A DNA stretch of 64,000 nt from Beijerinckiaceae bacterium RH AL1 (GCA_901457705.2 LR590083.2:792501-856500), one strand, 5' to 3'. Shown: positions 47,374 to 59,695, counted from the stretch's first letter. The notes: generated by a model not told the origin, from the letters alone. Numbers and translations: made by a program.

Positions 47374-48569
47374 GCACTCCCGTGGCGAGGGGCGGAGACA
47401 GGTCGGTACGAGAGCGCGTTCGCATCCTGATCGGAAGCTCCTTTCCGTCCTTCGCAATGCTTTATGCCGCCTTGTTCGGCGCCTTCGGGACCGAGTCGCC
47501 TTTCTTCCCATCCTTCCTTGCAGAACGTGGCTTGTCGTCTACCGAGATCGCTGCCGCGCTCGCCGCCGGCACAATCGTTCGCCTGACAAGCGGCCCGCTC
47601 GCGGGGATGGCGGCCGACTTGTTTGGTACGAAACGCATTCTGGCGTTAGCGGCCGCCTTGGCCGGCGCGATCATCCTCCTCTATCTCCCCGGCGCGAGCT
47701 TCTGGCCCCTGCTGCTTGTCTGCATGCTCCACTCGCTCGCCATCACGCCGCTCAATCCGCTTGCGGACGCGCTTGCCCTACCCGCGAGCCTCAAAGAAGG
47801 CGTGTTCTCGTATGGCGCGGTGCGCGGCGTCGGTTCCGCCAGCTTTGTGGTCGGAACGATGGCCAGCGGCTTTCTCGTAGCGCGCTACGGCCTCGACAGC
47901 ATCATCGTCTCGGCTTCCGTCCTGTTTGTGTTGATGGTGCCGTCCATCCCCTTTCTGCCGCCAACGCCGAGGGCGAGCGCCGAGACCGTCAAAGGCGCGC
48001 TTTTCGTCCTTCTCGCCATCCCACCCTATCGGCGAATGCTCGTCATCGCTGCGATGGTCATCGGGAGTCACGCGATGAGCGACACCTTCGCGGTGATCCA
48101 CTGGCGGACTAGCGGCATCAGCTCGATCAAGATCAGCACTCTCCTTGCCGAGGCGGTCACGTCCGAAATCGTGGTCTTCATTGTTGTCGGTCCTCCGATC
48201 CTACGACGCCTCGGTCCTGCGCGATGCCTCGCGATCGCTGCAGCCGCAGGCATCGTGCGCTGGGCGGTGTTTGCGACGACCACCAGCGTTGGCGTGCTCG
48301 CCGTGACGGAGCCTTTGCACGGCCTGACGTTTGCGCTGCTGCATCTGGCCTGCATGCGCGTCATTTCGGTCTGTGTACCCGAGCGCCTGTCGGCCACGGC
48401 GCAGTCCATCTACGGCACGTTGTTTCTCGGCATATCCTCTGCAACGTTAACCTTGGCGTCGGGCTCTCTGTATGGGCGCTACGGGGCTCCCGCATTCTGG
48501 GCCATGTCGCTGCTGTGCGTCGGTGCCTTGCCTCTGACGCGAGGCCTTTCGAAACCCTTAGCTGAATAG
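47370..48569 (+). CDS. MFS transporter (HcaT/LacY-like MFS_1 type)
   Basis: A 399-residue protein with about 12 hydrophobic segments. YAALFGAFGTESPFFPSFLAERGLSSTEIAAALAAGTIVRLTSGPLAGMAADLFGTKRIL shows the MFS_1-like N-terminal half, with the helix 2-3 motif, and NPLADALALPASLKEGVFSYGAVRGVGSASFVVG is typical of the HcaT/nucleoside-permease-like branch. TTG 47370 overlaps the preceding TGA, so it is coupled to the first MFS gene, whose nonsense codon could reduce its translation. Substrate unknown. Confidence 0.85.
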   Translation: MSTPVARGGDRSVRERVRILIGSSFPSFAMLYAALFGAFGTESPFFPSFLAERGLSSTEIAAALAAGTIVRLTSGPLAGMAADLFGTKRILALAAALAGAIILLYLPGASFWPLLLVCMLHSLAITPLNPLADALALPASLKEGVFSYGAVRGVGSASFVVGTMASGFLVARYGLDSIIVSASVLFVLMVPSIPFLPPTPRASAETVKGALFVLLAIPPYRRMLVIAAMVIGSHAMSDTFAVIHWRTSGISSIKISTLLAEAVTSEIVVFIVVGPPILRRLGPARCLAIAAAAGIVRWAVFATTTSVGVLAVTEPLHGLTFALLHLACMRVISVCVPERLSATAQSIYGTLFLGISSATLTLASGSLYGRYGAPAFWAMSLLCVGALPLTRGLSKPLAE

Positions 48570-48839
48570 AAGTTGGCGCTCGGCAACCTGACGGGCAGGG
48601 CACGTTTCGCCGATCTCAGACGAAAGACCGATGCGGAATGGCGACGTCGGCACCGGCGATTGGATCGGGCGCTAAGGAAATGTTGGTGATGAGGGCGTAG
48701 GGTCGTGCTCCGTCATCTCCGAAGCCGACATGCACGTCACCGACCCCTCAACCTTACTGTCGCAGAGACGATCCTCACTTCACCGAGATAGGGTGTCGAC
48801 ACAGCTGACCTCCGCTTTTAACTGCAGTTGCGAGCGGCC
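48570..48839. other. Gap between an MFS gene and the giant surface protein
   Basis: A 270-bp convergent gap. No open frame with protein-like composition, no RNA gene and no strong hairpin with a T-run was seen. Confidence 0.6.
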
Positions 48840-51800
48840 TCAGGCGAGGCCGCCGACGTGGATGTGCGAGATGTGATGCGGGTGGGCGGCGTCGACCGCG
48901 ACGTCGATCGTCGCGTCCTGCGGCACCCCGTCGAGATGTGCGATGTCCACCCAATGCGGCGCCGCGCCGGTGGCTGCGACGTTCACCGCCACGGTCGCCG
49001 CGTGGCCGCCCGGGTCCTCCGTCGCGTGGACCAGGTCGGCGGCATGCGCGGCCGGCCGCGGCGTCGCCGCGAACAGCGCCGTGAAGTCGAGCGTGTCGTG
49101 CTGCGCCGCGCTGTAATCGGCCACGTGAGCGACGAGCTTCGCGGGGCCGCTCGCGTCCGCCAGCACCTTGGCGTCGAACACGAACGTGTCGTGCCCGACG
49201 TGAGCCGGATTGCCATGGTGCTCTATGGCCACCTGCTGCGCGGCCACCGGCTGCGTCGCGAGCGGCTGGGCGACGACCTTCTGCTCGGGAAGCGACGGCG
49301 CGGCGGGCGTGCCGAGGGCGTTGGCCTCGGCGACGTCGGTCGCGCTCGGCAGCTCGCGCACGCCCTCGCTCAGCAGCCCGGATGTCAGGCTGCCGGACGC
49401 GGCGGCGTCGAAATTATCCTGCAGGCCGAGCTGCTCGCCCATCTCGTGCACGACGGTGGTGAGGAGGTCGTAGTGCCCGGCCGCCGCCGAGGTGGGGTCT
49501 GCGGTCAGGTGGGTGACGCCGGCCGGTCCCGCGAACGCGGAGGGGCCGGTGGCCGGGTCGATGTACCAGCCTTGGCCGCCCGCGTCGGGGCCGATCACGA
49601 CGTGCCCCGGGGTCGACTCGCCGAGCCAGCCGCCCATGGTGTCGCCGACCTGGTAGCTCACCGATTCGAGGTGCGCGACCTGGTCCGCCGACAGCCCGGC
49701 CTTTTGCCAGACGGCGATCGCGGCTGCGACGGTGGCGTTGAGCTCCGCCTGGCTCAGGTGCGTCTCGCCGGCCGTCGGCGTCGCCGCCTGGACGCCGCCG
49801 GATCCGGCGAGCAGGGCCGTTGGGTTTTGTGGTGTGCGAACGGTGCCGTTGAACGGCGCGGCAGTGGGGATCGCCTCTGGGCCATCGGGTCCGTTGGTGC
49901 CCTGATCGCTCGCCGAGTCATTGCTTTGATTGTAGTAATAAAACGTATTTGGATTATTCACCGTATTATTGTTCGCCTGCAGCGTCGTCGCTCCGTCCGT
50001 CGTGAAGCCCTTGAGATAGACGTGTGCGCCAGTCGATTGGTATCCCTGCCCGTCCGTGAAGGCGGTGTCGTAAAATGCATTCGCCGAAGTCGAAGTATCA
50101 TTGACAGCATTGTTCCGGATGTCCGCCACGACATAGGATCTATCTGTCGTAGCGCCGTTGGGAGTGAAGGAATCTATTTGTATCGCTCCATCGCCAGGGA
50201 AAGTGCCGTCTGGGTTGTAAAACGTAAATTTATTATTCACTATCGTCGCGTCAATCCGGGAAGTAAAGCTGCCTGCAGGGTCATTGTCTCCTTGCGACGC
50301 GACGGTGATGTCGGTCGTTATGGGACTGAAGGTGTTGTTGCTGATGTCGACAATGCCCTGCGCGTTTTCCGCCACTTGTGCGTTCAACCCGGCTGTTGTG
50401 TTGTTGCCGCTACCCGCCTCGATATCGACATTGCCGTCCATCCGCCCTTGGAATGTCGAGTTGCCCGTGCCGTTTACAACAATGCCGCCACCAATAATCT
50501 GGGCGTTGTTGTTAACATTGAAGTTGAGAGCGGCGTTGTCGGTGCTGTTGAGCGAGACGTTGGCAAAGAATTTGAGTGTGGGGTCGTTATCGATGCTTAT
50601 GAATGTATTGCCCGTGGTCGCTTCCTGACCGGCGGTGCCGCTGAGGTTGACATTCAGCGTCGATGAACCGGCGGCGTTGCCGTAGAAACCGTTGCCGTTG
50701 TTCTGGAACGTGCTGTGCTGCAGCGCGACCGTGGCTGTGGCCGCATTCGAGGTGCTGACCTCGAAGCCGGCCGCCGTGATGGTCTTGCTGATGACGTTGC
50801 TTATCGTGTTGTCGCTGCCGGTAAGATTGAGAACGCCGGTGGTGTTCGCGATCAGAATCCCGTATCCGCCGGCCGCGTTGGTGTTTGTAGCGTAGCCGAT
50901 GGTCGAGTTCGTCAGGCTGGCGGTGCCCGTGAGGTTGTTCAGGTTGATCTCGGCGTCCGTCCCGGCGCTGCCGAAGCCCAGCACCGAGACATGATCGATG
51001 GCCAGGTTGGCGATGTTGCTGCCGGTGATGGCGGACTGCCCGGCGGTGCCGTTGCCGGTGAAGTTGAGACCGGCGATCGTGTTGTTGCCGCCAAGCGTCA
51101 CCCCCGTCCCGGCGGTGGTGTAGTTGAGGGTCGGCGTCGCCGTGTTGTCGAGGTCTTGCAGCACGACCTTGTTGCCGCTGCCGTCGATGTAATACGGATC
51201 GACGCCTTGGCCTTCGAGGTACTGCCCGGCGCGCAGCGCGATCGTGGCGCCGCTGGCCGCGTAGCTGCCGGTGCCGTTCTCGACGTAGACGATATTGTAG
51301 CCGTGCGCGGCATCGTTGTTGGCGTTGAAGGCCGAGACGGAGCTGTAGGGGTTGGTGAACGACCCGAGCGTGCCGCTGCGCGCCGCCGTGTAGTCGTTGT
51401 CGATGTAGGCGACGGACGCCTGCACGGTGACGTTCACCGTCGCGACGTTCGACGACAGCGTGCCGTCGGAGTCATGGTAGGTGAAGCTGTCCGCGCCGAT
51501 GTAGCCGTTTGACGCCGTGTAGGTGAACGTGCCGTTTGCGTTCACCACGACGCTGCCGTGGCTCGGCTGGGCGTTGACGACGGCGTTGAGGTTGGCGTGC
51601 GGCGTGTCGACGTCGGTGTCGTTGTCGAGCAAGTTGACCGATGCCTGCATCCCCGAGGTGACCGTGGCGCTGTCGTTGAACGCCACCGGGGCGTCGTCGG
51701 CGCCGTTGATCGTCACCGCGACCGTCGAGGTCGAGGTCAGGCCGCCGTTGTCGTGGATCGTGTAGGTGAAGGTGTCCGTGAGGTGCTGGCCGGCGTTCAG

Positions 51801-54800
51801 CGCGTCGACCGTCGCATTGGCGTTGTTGACGGCATAGCTGTACGTGCCGTCGCCGTTGACGGTGATGGTGCCGTACTGGCCGGCGACCCCGCTGCCGACG
51901 TTGCCCGAGACCATTGCGGCCGGATGGCTGCCGGCCTCGACGCCCTGGACGGTGAGCGTGTCGCCCGTGTCCGGATCGATGTCGTTCGTCAGCACGTTGC
52001 CGGTGCCGTTGGCGCCGGGCGTGCCGTTGGCGGTGCCGCCGGCCTCCGTCGCTGTTGCGGTGTCGGGGTTGGCCGTCGGCGCGTCGTTGGCGCCGTTCAC
52101 CGTCACCGTGACCTGCGTCGTGCTATCGAGCCCGCCGCTGTCCTGCACGGTGTAGCTGAACGTGTCCGTCGCGCTCTGCCCGGCGGCCAGGCCGTTGGCG
52201 GCGGCCTGGTTGACCGTGTAGGTCGACGAGCCGTCCGTGTTGATGTGGATCGTGCCGTAGGTGCCGGCGATGTCGGCGTTCGCGCCGGCGGCGAGGAACG
52301 CGGCGGTCGTGCCGGCGGCGACGCCGACGACGGTCAGCGTGTCGCCGTTGTCGGGGTCCGTGTCCGCCCCGGTGGCGATGGTCTCGTTCGCCCCGGTGAC
52401 GACGTTGAAGCTCGGGTTGGTCCCCGGGATGGCGTTGTTGACGCCTCCCGCCTCGGTGGCGCTCACCGCGTCGGCGTGCGCCGTCGGGGCGTCGTCGGCG
52501 CCGTGGATGGTCACGGTGATGGCGGCGCTGCTCTGCAGGCCGCCGGTGTCCTGGATCGTGTAGTGGAAGGTGTCGGTCAGCGTCTGGGTGGGGTTGAGCG
52601 CGTTCACCGCCGGGTCGGACTGGGCGACGGTGTAGGCGTAGGAGCCGTCGGTGGCGATCGTCAGCTCGCCGTGGCTGCCGGCGATCGTGCTGCCGGTGCT
52701 CGCCACGGGGATGTCGTTGCTGCCGGCGGTCGCGCCGGGGCCGGCCGACACGACCACGAGCGCGGTGCTCGGATCCTGCTGGTCGGTGTCGGCGACCTCG
52801 CCGTTGCCGCCGGTGCCGGTGACGACGTTGCCGCTCGGGTCGTGGCCGGGCGTGGCGTTGTTGGTGCCGCCGGCCTCGGTCGCCGTGATATTGTCGGCGT
52901 TGGCGACGGGCGGCGTGTTCTGCACGACCGTGATCGTGAAGTCCGCCGTCGACGCCAGGCCCGACGAATCCGCTGCCTGCACGGTGATCGTGCGGGTGTC
53001 GTTGGCCGGGGTCGTGGGATCGTAGACGACGGGGGTGGCGCCGACGGTGACGACGCCGGTCGTCGGATCGATCTCAAAGTGGCCGCCGTCGTCGTTGGTC
53101 AGCGCATAGGTGACCGTGCCGCCGTTGGGGTCCATCGACGAGGCGGTGATGCCGGTCGGCGAGCCCTGCGGCGCGTTGGTCGAGACCTGGTTGGCGGTGG
53201 CGTCGGCGTCGACGGGCGCCGAGGGCGGGGCGTCGACGACGTTGATCACGAAGGTCTGCGCGCTCGAGAGCGTGCTGTCGCTGGCCTGGACGGTCACGTC
53301 GTAGGCGTGCCCGGCCGAGGTCTCGTAGTCGATCTTGGTTGGATTGGCGATGGTGACGGCGCCGGTCGTCGCGTCGACGGCGAAGCCGCCGTTCGACGTG
53401 TCCGCGGTGATCGAATAGGTGACGGCCGGCCCGTTCGGGTCGGTGGAGGATGCGGTGAGCCCGGTGTAGGTGCCGGCCACCGCGCCCTCGACCACGCTGT
53501 TGGCCGTGGCATCGGCGTCCACCGGCGTCGACGGCGCGACGTCGGTGACGGCGATGGCGAAGGTCTGCGCGCTCGTCAGCGTGCCGTCGCTGGCTGCGAC
53601 AGTGACGCTATAGGCGTGCCCGGGCGAGGTCTCGTAGTCGATCTTCGTCGGGTCGGCGACGGTGACGACGCCGGTCGTCGCGTCGACGGCGAAGCCGCCG
53701 CCCGACGTGTCGTTGGTGATCGCGTAGATGACGGCCGGCCCGTTGACGTCGGTCGACGATGCGGTGACGCCGACGGTCGTGCCGGCGGCGGCCCTTTCCG
53801 CGACGGTGTTGTTCGAGCCGTCGGCGTCCGTCGGCGTCGACGGCGCGACGTCGGTGACGGCGATCGAGAAGGTCTGCGTGCTCGTGAGCGTGCCGTCGGT
53901 TGCCGCGACCGTGACGTTGTAGGCGTGCCCGTTCGAGGTCTCGAAGTCGATCTTGGTCGGATCGGCGACGGTGACGACGCCGGTCGCCGCATTGACGGCG
54001 AAGCCGCCGCCCGACGTGTCGTTGGTGATCGCGTAGATGACGGCCGGCCCGTTGACGTCGGTCGACGATGCGGTGACGCCGACGGTCGTGCCGGCGGCGG
54101 CCCCTTCCGCGACGGTGTTGGCCGAGGCATCGGCGTCCACCGGCAGCGACGGCGCGACGTCGGTGACGGCGATCGCGAAGGTCTGCGTGCTCGTGAGCGT
54201 GCCGTCGGTTGCCGCGACCGTGACGTTGTAGGCGTGCCCGTTCGAGGTCTCGAAGTCGATCTTGGTCGGATCGGCGACGGTCACGACGCCGGTCGTCGCA
54301 TTGACGGCGAAGCCGCTGCCCGACGTGTCCGCAGTGATCTCGTAGGTGACGGCCGGGCCGTTGACGTCGGTGGAGGACGCGGTGACGCCGACCGTCGTGC
54401 CGGCCGCGGCCCCTTCCGCGACGGTGTTGGCCGACGCATCGGCGTCCACCGGCAGCGACGGCGCCACGTCGGTGACGGCGATGGCGAAGGTCTGCGCGCT
54501 CGAGAGCGTGCCGTCGCTGGCGGCCACGGTGACGCTGTAGGCGTGCCCGGGCGAGGTCTCGTAGTCGATCTTGGTCGGATCGGCGACGGTGACGACGCCG
54601 GTCGTCGCGTTGACGGCGAAGCCGCCGCCCGACGTGTCCGCGGTGATCGCGTAGGTGACGGCCGGGCCGTTGATGTCGGTCGAGGACGCGGTGACGCCGA
54701 CGGTCGTGCCGGCCGCAGCCCCCTCGGCGACGGTGTTGCCCGAGGCATCGGCGTCCGTTGGCGTCGACGGCGCGACGTCGGTGACGGCGATCGAGAACGT

Positions 54801-57800
54801 GCTCGTGGACGACAGGGTCCCGTCCGAGCCCGCGACGGTGACGCTGTAGGCGTGCCCCGGCGCGGTCTCGTAGTCGATCTTCGTCGGGTCAGCGACGGTG
54901 ACGACGCCGGTCAACAGGTCGACGGCAAAGCCGCCGCCGGATGTGTCGCCGGCGATCGTATAGGTGACGGCCGGGCCGTTGATGTCGGTCGAGGCGGCCG
55001 TGATGCCGACGGCCGTGCCGGCGGCCGCGCCTTCTGCGACCATGTTGGCATCCGCGTTGGTGTCGACCGGCGCCGAAGGCGCCACGTCCGTGACGTTGAT
55101 CACGAAGGTCTGCGCGCTCGAGAGCGTGCCGTCGCTGGCCTGGACGGTCACGTCGTAGTCGTGCCCGGGCGGGGTCTCGTAGTTGATCTTCGTCGGGTTG
55201 GCGACGGTGACGACGCCGGTCGTCGCGTCGACGGCGAAGCCGCCGTTCGAGGTATCCCCGGTGATCGAGTAGGTGACGGCCGGGCCGTTCGGGTCGGTGG
55301 AGGAGGCGGTGAGCCCGGTGTAGGTGCCGGCGACGGCACCTTCGACCACGCTGTTGACCGTGGCATCGGCGTCCGTCGGCGTCGACGGCGCGACGTCGGT
55401 CACGGCGATCGCGAAGGTCTGCGCGCTCGTCAGCGTGCCGTCGCTGGCCGCGACCGTGACGCTGTAGGCGTGCCCGGGCGAGGTCTCGTAGTCGATCTTC
55501 GTCGGATCGGCGACGGTGACGACGCCGGTCGTCGCGTTGACGGCGAAGCCGCCGCCCGACGTGTCCGCGGTGATCGCGTAGGTGACGGCCGGGCCGTTGA
55601 CGTCGGTCGACGATGCGGTGACGCCGACGGTCGTGCCGGCCGCGGCCCCCTCGGCGACGGTGTTGGCCGAGCCATCGGCGTCCGTCGGCGTCGAGGGTGC
55701 GACGTCGGTGACGGCGATCGCGAAGGTCTGCGCGCTCGAGAGCGTGCCGTCGCTGGCTGCCACGGTGACGTCGTAGGCGTGCCCGGGCGCGGTCTCGTAG
55801 TCGATCTTCGTCGGGTCGACGACGGTGACGGCACCGCTGGTGGCGTTGACGGCGAAGCCGCCGCCCGACGTATCCCCGGTGATCGAATAGGTCACGGCAT
55901 GGCCGTTGACGTCCGACGACGAGACCGTCAGCCCCGTATAGGTGCCTGCGACCGCGCCCTCGACGACGCTGTTCGCGGTGCCGTCGCTATCCGTCGGCGT
56001 CGACGGCGGCGCGTCGGTGACGGCGATCGTGAACGTGCTCGACGACGCCAGCGTCCCGTCGCTGGCAGCGACCGTGACCGCGTAGGAATGGCTCGGTCCG
56101 CTCCCCTGGTAGTCGATCTTCGTCGGGTCGGCGACGGTGACGACGCCGGTCGTCGCGTCGACGGCGAAGCCGCCGTTCGACTGGTCGTTGGCGATCGAAT
56201 AGGTGACGGCCGGGCCGTTGACGTCGGTCGCGGAGGCGGTGACGCCGACGGTCGTGCCGGCGGCGGAGTCGGCGACCACGGTGTTCATCGCCGCGTTGCT
56301 GTCGACGGGCGTCGACGGCGCGACGTCGGTCACGGCGATGGCGAAGGTCTGCGCGCTCGTCAGCGTGCCGTCGCTCGCCGCGACGGTGACGCTGTAGGCG
56401 TGCCCCGGCGCGCTCTCGTAGTCGATCTTCGTCGGATCCGCGACGGTGACGACGCCGGTCGTGGCGTTGACGGCGAAGCCGCCGCCCGACGTGTCGTTGA
56501 TGATGGCGTAGGTGACGGCTCCGCCGTTGACGTCGGTCGAGGCTGCGGTGACGCCGACGGTCGTGCCGGCCGCCGCACCTTCGGCAACGCTGTTCGGCGC
56601 CGCGTTGCTGTCCGTCGGCGTCGACGGCGCGATGTCGCCGACGGCGATCGAGAAGGTCTGCGCGCTCGTGAGCGTGCCGTCGCTGGCCTGGACGGTCACG
56701 CTGTAGGCGTGCCCAGGCGCCGACTCGTAGTCGATCTTCGCCGGGTTGGAGATGATGACGGCGCCGGTCGTGGCGTCGATGGCGAAGCCGCCGTTCGAAG
56801 TGTCGCCGGTGATCGAATAGGTGACGGCCGGCCCGTTCGGGTCGCTCGAGGACGCGGTGAGCCCGGTGTAGGTGCCGGCGTTCGAGCCCTCGTAGACGAA
56901 GTTCGCGGTCCCGGTGTCGCTATCGACCGGCGTCGACGGCGCGACGTCGGTGACGGCGATCGAGAAGGTCTGCGCACTTGTCAGCGTGCCGTCGCTGGCC
57001 TGGACGGTAACGCTGTACGCGTGGCCGGGCGAGCTCTCGTAGTCGATCTTGGTCGGATCGGCGACGGTCACGACGCCGGTCGTGGCGTTGACGGCGAACC
57101 CGCCGTTCGAGGTGTCCCCTGTGATTGAATAGGTGACGGCCGGGCCGTTGACGTCGGTCGACGACGCGGTGATGCCGACTGCCGTGCCGGACGCCGCGCC
57201 TTCTACGACGGTGTTGGCCGCCGCATCGCTGTCGACCGGGGTCGACGGCGCGACGTCGGTCACGGCGATCGAGAAGGTCTGCGCGCTCGTCAGCGTGCCG
57301 TCGCTCGCCGCGACGGTGACGCTGTAGGCGTGCCCCGGCGCGCTCTCGTAGTCGATCTTGGTCGGATCGGCGACGGTGACGACGCCGGTCGTCGCGTTGA
57401 CGGCGAAGCCGCCGCCCGACGTATCCCGGTGATGGAATAGGTGACGGCCGGCCCGTTGACGTCGGTCGAGGCCGCGGTGACGCCGACGGCAGTGCCGGCC
57501 GCCGCGCCTTCCGCGACGGTGTTGGCCGCCGCATTGCTGTCGACCGGTGTCGACGGCGCGACGTCGGTCACGCCGATCGAAAAGGTCTGCTGGCTCGTGA
57601 GCGTGCCGTCGCTGGCCTGGACGGTGACGCTGTAGGCGTGCCCCGGCGCGGACTCGTAGTCGATCTTCGTCGGGTCGGCGACGGTGACCGCACCCGTCAT
57701 GGGATCGATCTTGAAGCCGCCGCCGGACGTGTCGTTGGTGATGGTGTAGCTGATCGTGTCGCCGTCGGCCGCCGTCACGGTGAGCCCGGTGGTGGTGCCG

Positions 57801-58543
57801 GCCGCGGCGCCCTCCGCCACGCTGTTCGCCATGCCGTCGGCGTCGGTCGGCGTCGGCGGCGCGACGTCGGTGACCGAGATCGCGACGTTCATGCTCGTCG
57901 ACAGCGCCGGCGTGCCGCCGTCGGTCGCCGTCACGACGACATTGTAGACGTTGTTGCCGCCCGCATCGGTCGGATGCTGGTAGCTCGGCGACGTCTTGAA
58001 GGTGACGGCGCCGGACGTCGCGTCGATGTTGAACTGGGCGGCGTCGGTGCCGCTCAGCGAATAATGCACGGTGTTGTTCGGGCTGGTGCCGTCGGCGTCC
58101 GTGGCATAGGCCACATAGACGGGGGTCGAGGCCGCCGTGTGCGCCGGCTCGCTCGCCGTTGGTCCCGAGACGAACACCGGCGCGTTGTCGTTGACGTCGA
58201 GCACCTGGATCTCGACGACCTTGCTGATGACCTGGCGCCCGAACTGCGCGGTAACGACGACGTCGTAGACGTTGTCGTGGTTTGCATCCGCCGGATGCTC
58301 GTAGTCGGGAGAAGCATTGAAGTGCACGGCCCCCGTGTTGGGGTCGATCGAGAAGAGGTTGTTGTCGCCGACGTTCGGCGCCAGGCTGTAGGTCACATGG
58401 CGATGCGGGTGCCGGTGGACCGTCGATGCGACGTAGACGGCTGCGGCGGGAGAAACGTTTTCGAGCGTCGCGGCGGCGTTGCCGGAATCGAAATAGAAGC
58501 GGCCCCGATTGTCGTCGGCGTAAGGGTACGCATAATTGACCAT
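48840..58543 (-). CDS. Giant type I secreted cadherin-repeat surface protein (one frameshift)
   Basis: About 3,230 residues from ATG 58543 (MVNYAYPYADDNRG; GGGGGA upstream). Order: two cadherin-like domains (VNDNAPVF motif); 16 tandem ~103-residue repeats; three VCBS-like domains (SGTYTV-type, each starting ATEAGG) and one Big_9-like domain (about 51.4-52.9 kb); a parallel beta-helix-like region (about 49.9-51.4 kb) rich in Asn/Thr/Gly; a domain with TTVVHEMGEQLGLQD, whose zinc motif is degenerate; and a C-terminus with HDTFVFDAKV and AQHDTLDFTALF, the usual type I secretion target pattern. There is no signal peptide. It is almost certainly exported by the divergent ABC/HlyD system and acts in adhesion or biofilm. 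One missing C near 57425 splits the frame: 58543-57290 and 57263-48840. Confidence 0.85.
52910..57880 (-). repeat. Sixteen tandem ~309-bp cadherin-like repeats
   Basis: Sixteen copies of a ~103-residue unit, each opening TDVAPSTP(T/V)DAD and holding AEGAAAGTTVGVTASSTDVNGP, DTSGGGFAVNATTGVVTVADPTK, then IDYE...GHAYSVTV(A/Q)ASDGTLTSAQTF. The period is 309 bp, and neighbouring copies are nearly identical in DNA over long stretches, e.g. those near 53.7, 54.0, 54.3 and 54.6 kb. Two subtypes alternate: AEGAAAGTTVG and VVEGAVAGTYTG. Copy number is prone to change by recombination and to assembly collapse. Confidence 0.92.
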
Positions 58544-58788
58544 CGCAATGTCCCCCGAAAACGATTTTTGAAAAGTGTACAATCCCGCCGACCTGGCCGG
58601 GGGATTTAGCGCGCCGTCTTAGACTAATGGAAGTCGTTTGCCGTCTAACACTTTAGTCGCCCCTCGAACGGCGGCTGTGTCTTTGAGGCCGCTCCCCCAA
58701 AGAAAGCGAACGGCGGCATTACTCTTTTGGATGAGATTTGCGGCGGGCCGGCGTAGAACCTCACTTATTCCAAAGCAAAGTGCACATC

Positions 58789-59655
58789 ATGACATTGAAA
58801 GCCGGTTTCGTAACCCTTTGGCCCAAAACACGCTTCGGCCTCGCCTGCGCGGCGCTCGCGGCGTTGTCCCTGCCGGCCATGGGTGCCGACCTGCCCTCGC
58901 GACGGGCGCCGCCAGTCTATGTGCCGCCCCCGCTGCCGGTCTTCACCTGGACGGGCTTCTACGTCGGCGCGACGGCCGGCGCCGGCTCCGAGCGCACCAA
59001 CACGACGACGGTGATCTATCCAGGCCGGCATCTGGTCCTGCCGCCCGACCTCAATCGGGTCGCGGCCGCCGGAACGATCGGCGGTAATCGCGTCGGCTTC
59101 ATCGGCGGCGGCGAGATCGGCTACAACTATCAGGTCAATCAGCTGGTGTTCGGCGCCGAGGCGGATGCCGAGTATCTCGGCGGCGGCGCGCTGGTCGCCA
59201 CCAACGGCGGACGTCTCGTCACCGGAAACCCGTTCTCGGTCACCACGAGCTCGCGGACCGACTTCATGACCACGGTGCGCGGCCGCGCCGGCTTCACGGT
59301 CGACAGGGCCCTGTTCTACGCGACGGGCGGCCTGGCGCTGGTCGATCGCCAGCTCGACCAGAGCTACGCCGACACGCTGGTCGGCCCGACGACCGGCCGC
59401 ACCTCCGCCTCGAGCCTGCGCGCCGGCTTCGTGGTCGGCGGCGGCATCGAGTATGCGTTCACGCCGAACTGGTCGGTGAAGGGCGAGTATCTCTTCGTGC
59501 GCGAGACCGGCAGCGCAGCCTACACGATCACCAGCCGCAGGGGTACCACCAACCTGCTGTCGGTGTCCGATCGCCGCGACATCAATCTCGGCCGCATCGG
59601 CCTGAACTACCGTTTCGATATGCTTGCGCCGGCGCCGGTCGTGGCGCGTTACTGA
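58789..59655 (+). CDS. Outer-membrane beta-barrel protein (Omp25/Omp31-like)
   Basis: A 288-residue protein with a signal peptide (about 1-33, ending SLPAMGA) and a Pro-rich linker (PPVYVPPPLPVFTWTGFYVGATAGAG), the standard start of the Hyphomicrobiales 8-stranded barrels. Alternating strands follow (FIGGGEIGYNYQVNQLVFGAEADAEY, TTVRGRAGFTVDRALFYATGGLAL, GGGIEYAFTPNWSVKGEYLFV) and LGRIGLNYRF near the end. It lies between the giant secreted protein and its exporter, in the exporter's direction. A structural role in the envelope is likely; a role as a secretion partner is unsupported. ATG 58789 is chosen by the signal peptide; its ribosome-binding site is weak. Confidence 0.88.
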   Translation: MTLKAGFVTLWPKTRFGLACAALAALSLPAMGADLPSRRAPPVYVPPPLPVFTWTGFYVGATAGAGSERTNTTTVIYPGRHLVLPPDLNRVAAAGTIGGNRVGFIGGGEIGYNYQVNQLVFGAEADAEYLGGGALVATNGGRLVTGNPFSVTTSSRTDFMTTVRGRAGFTVDRALFYATGGLALVDRQLDQSYADTLVGPTTGRTSASSLRAGFVVGGGIEYAFTPNWSVKGEYLFVRETGSAAYTITSRRGTTNLLSVSDRRDINLGRIGLNYRFDMLAPAPVVARY

Positions 59656-59695
59656 ACAGTCGGGGCGCTTTAGCCCCAGCCATTGAGTTGATGCC

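Noticed and set aside
49425-49448. Calling the HEMGE region an active zinc metalloprotease
   Set aside because: The second zinc-binding His is Glu and the third ligand is not evident.
51558-57128. A 1,856-residue open frame on the + strand opposite the repeat region
   Set aside because: It is the antisense shadow of the tandem repeats: Arg/Gly/Val/Asp-rich, with the same 309-bp period and no domain. GC-rich repeats keep the opposite frame open.
53200-57900. Regular repeats as a CRISPR array or tandem insertion elements
   Set aside because: The period is 309 bp with no 20-40 bp repeat/spacer pattern, and the repeats stay in one coding frame.
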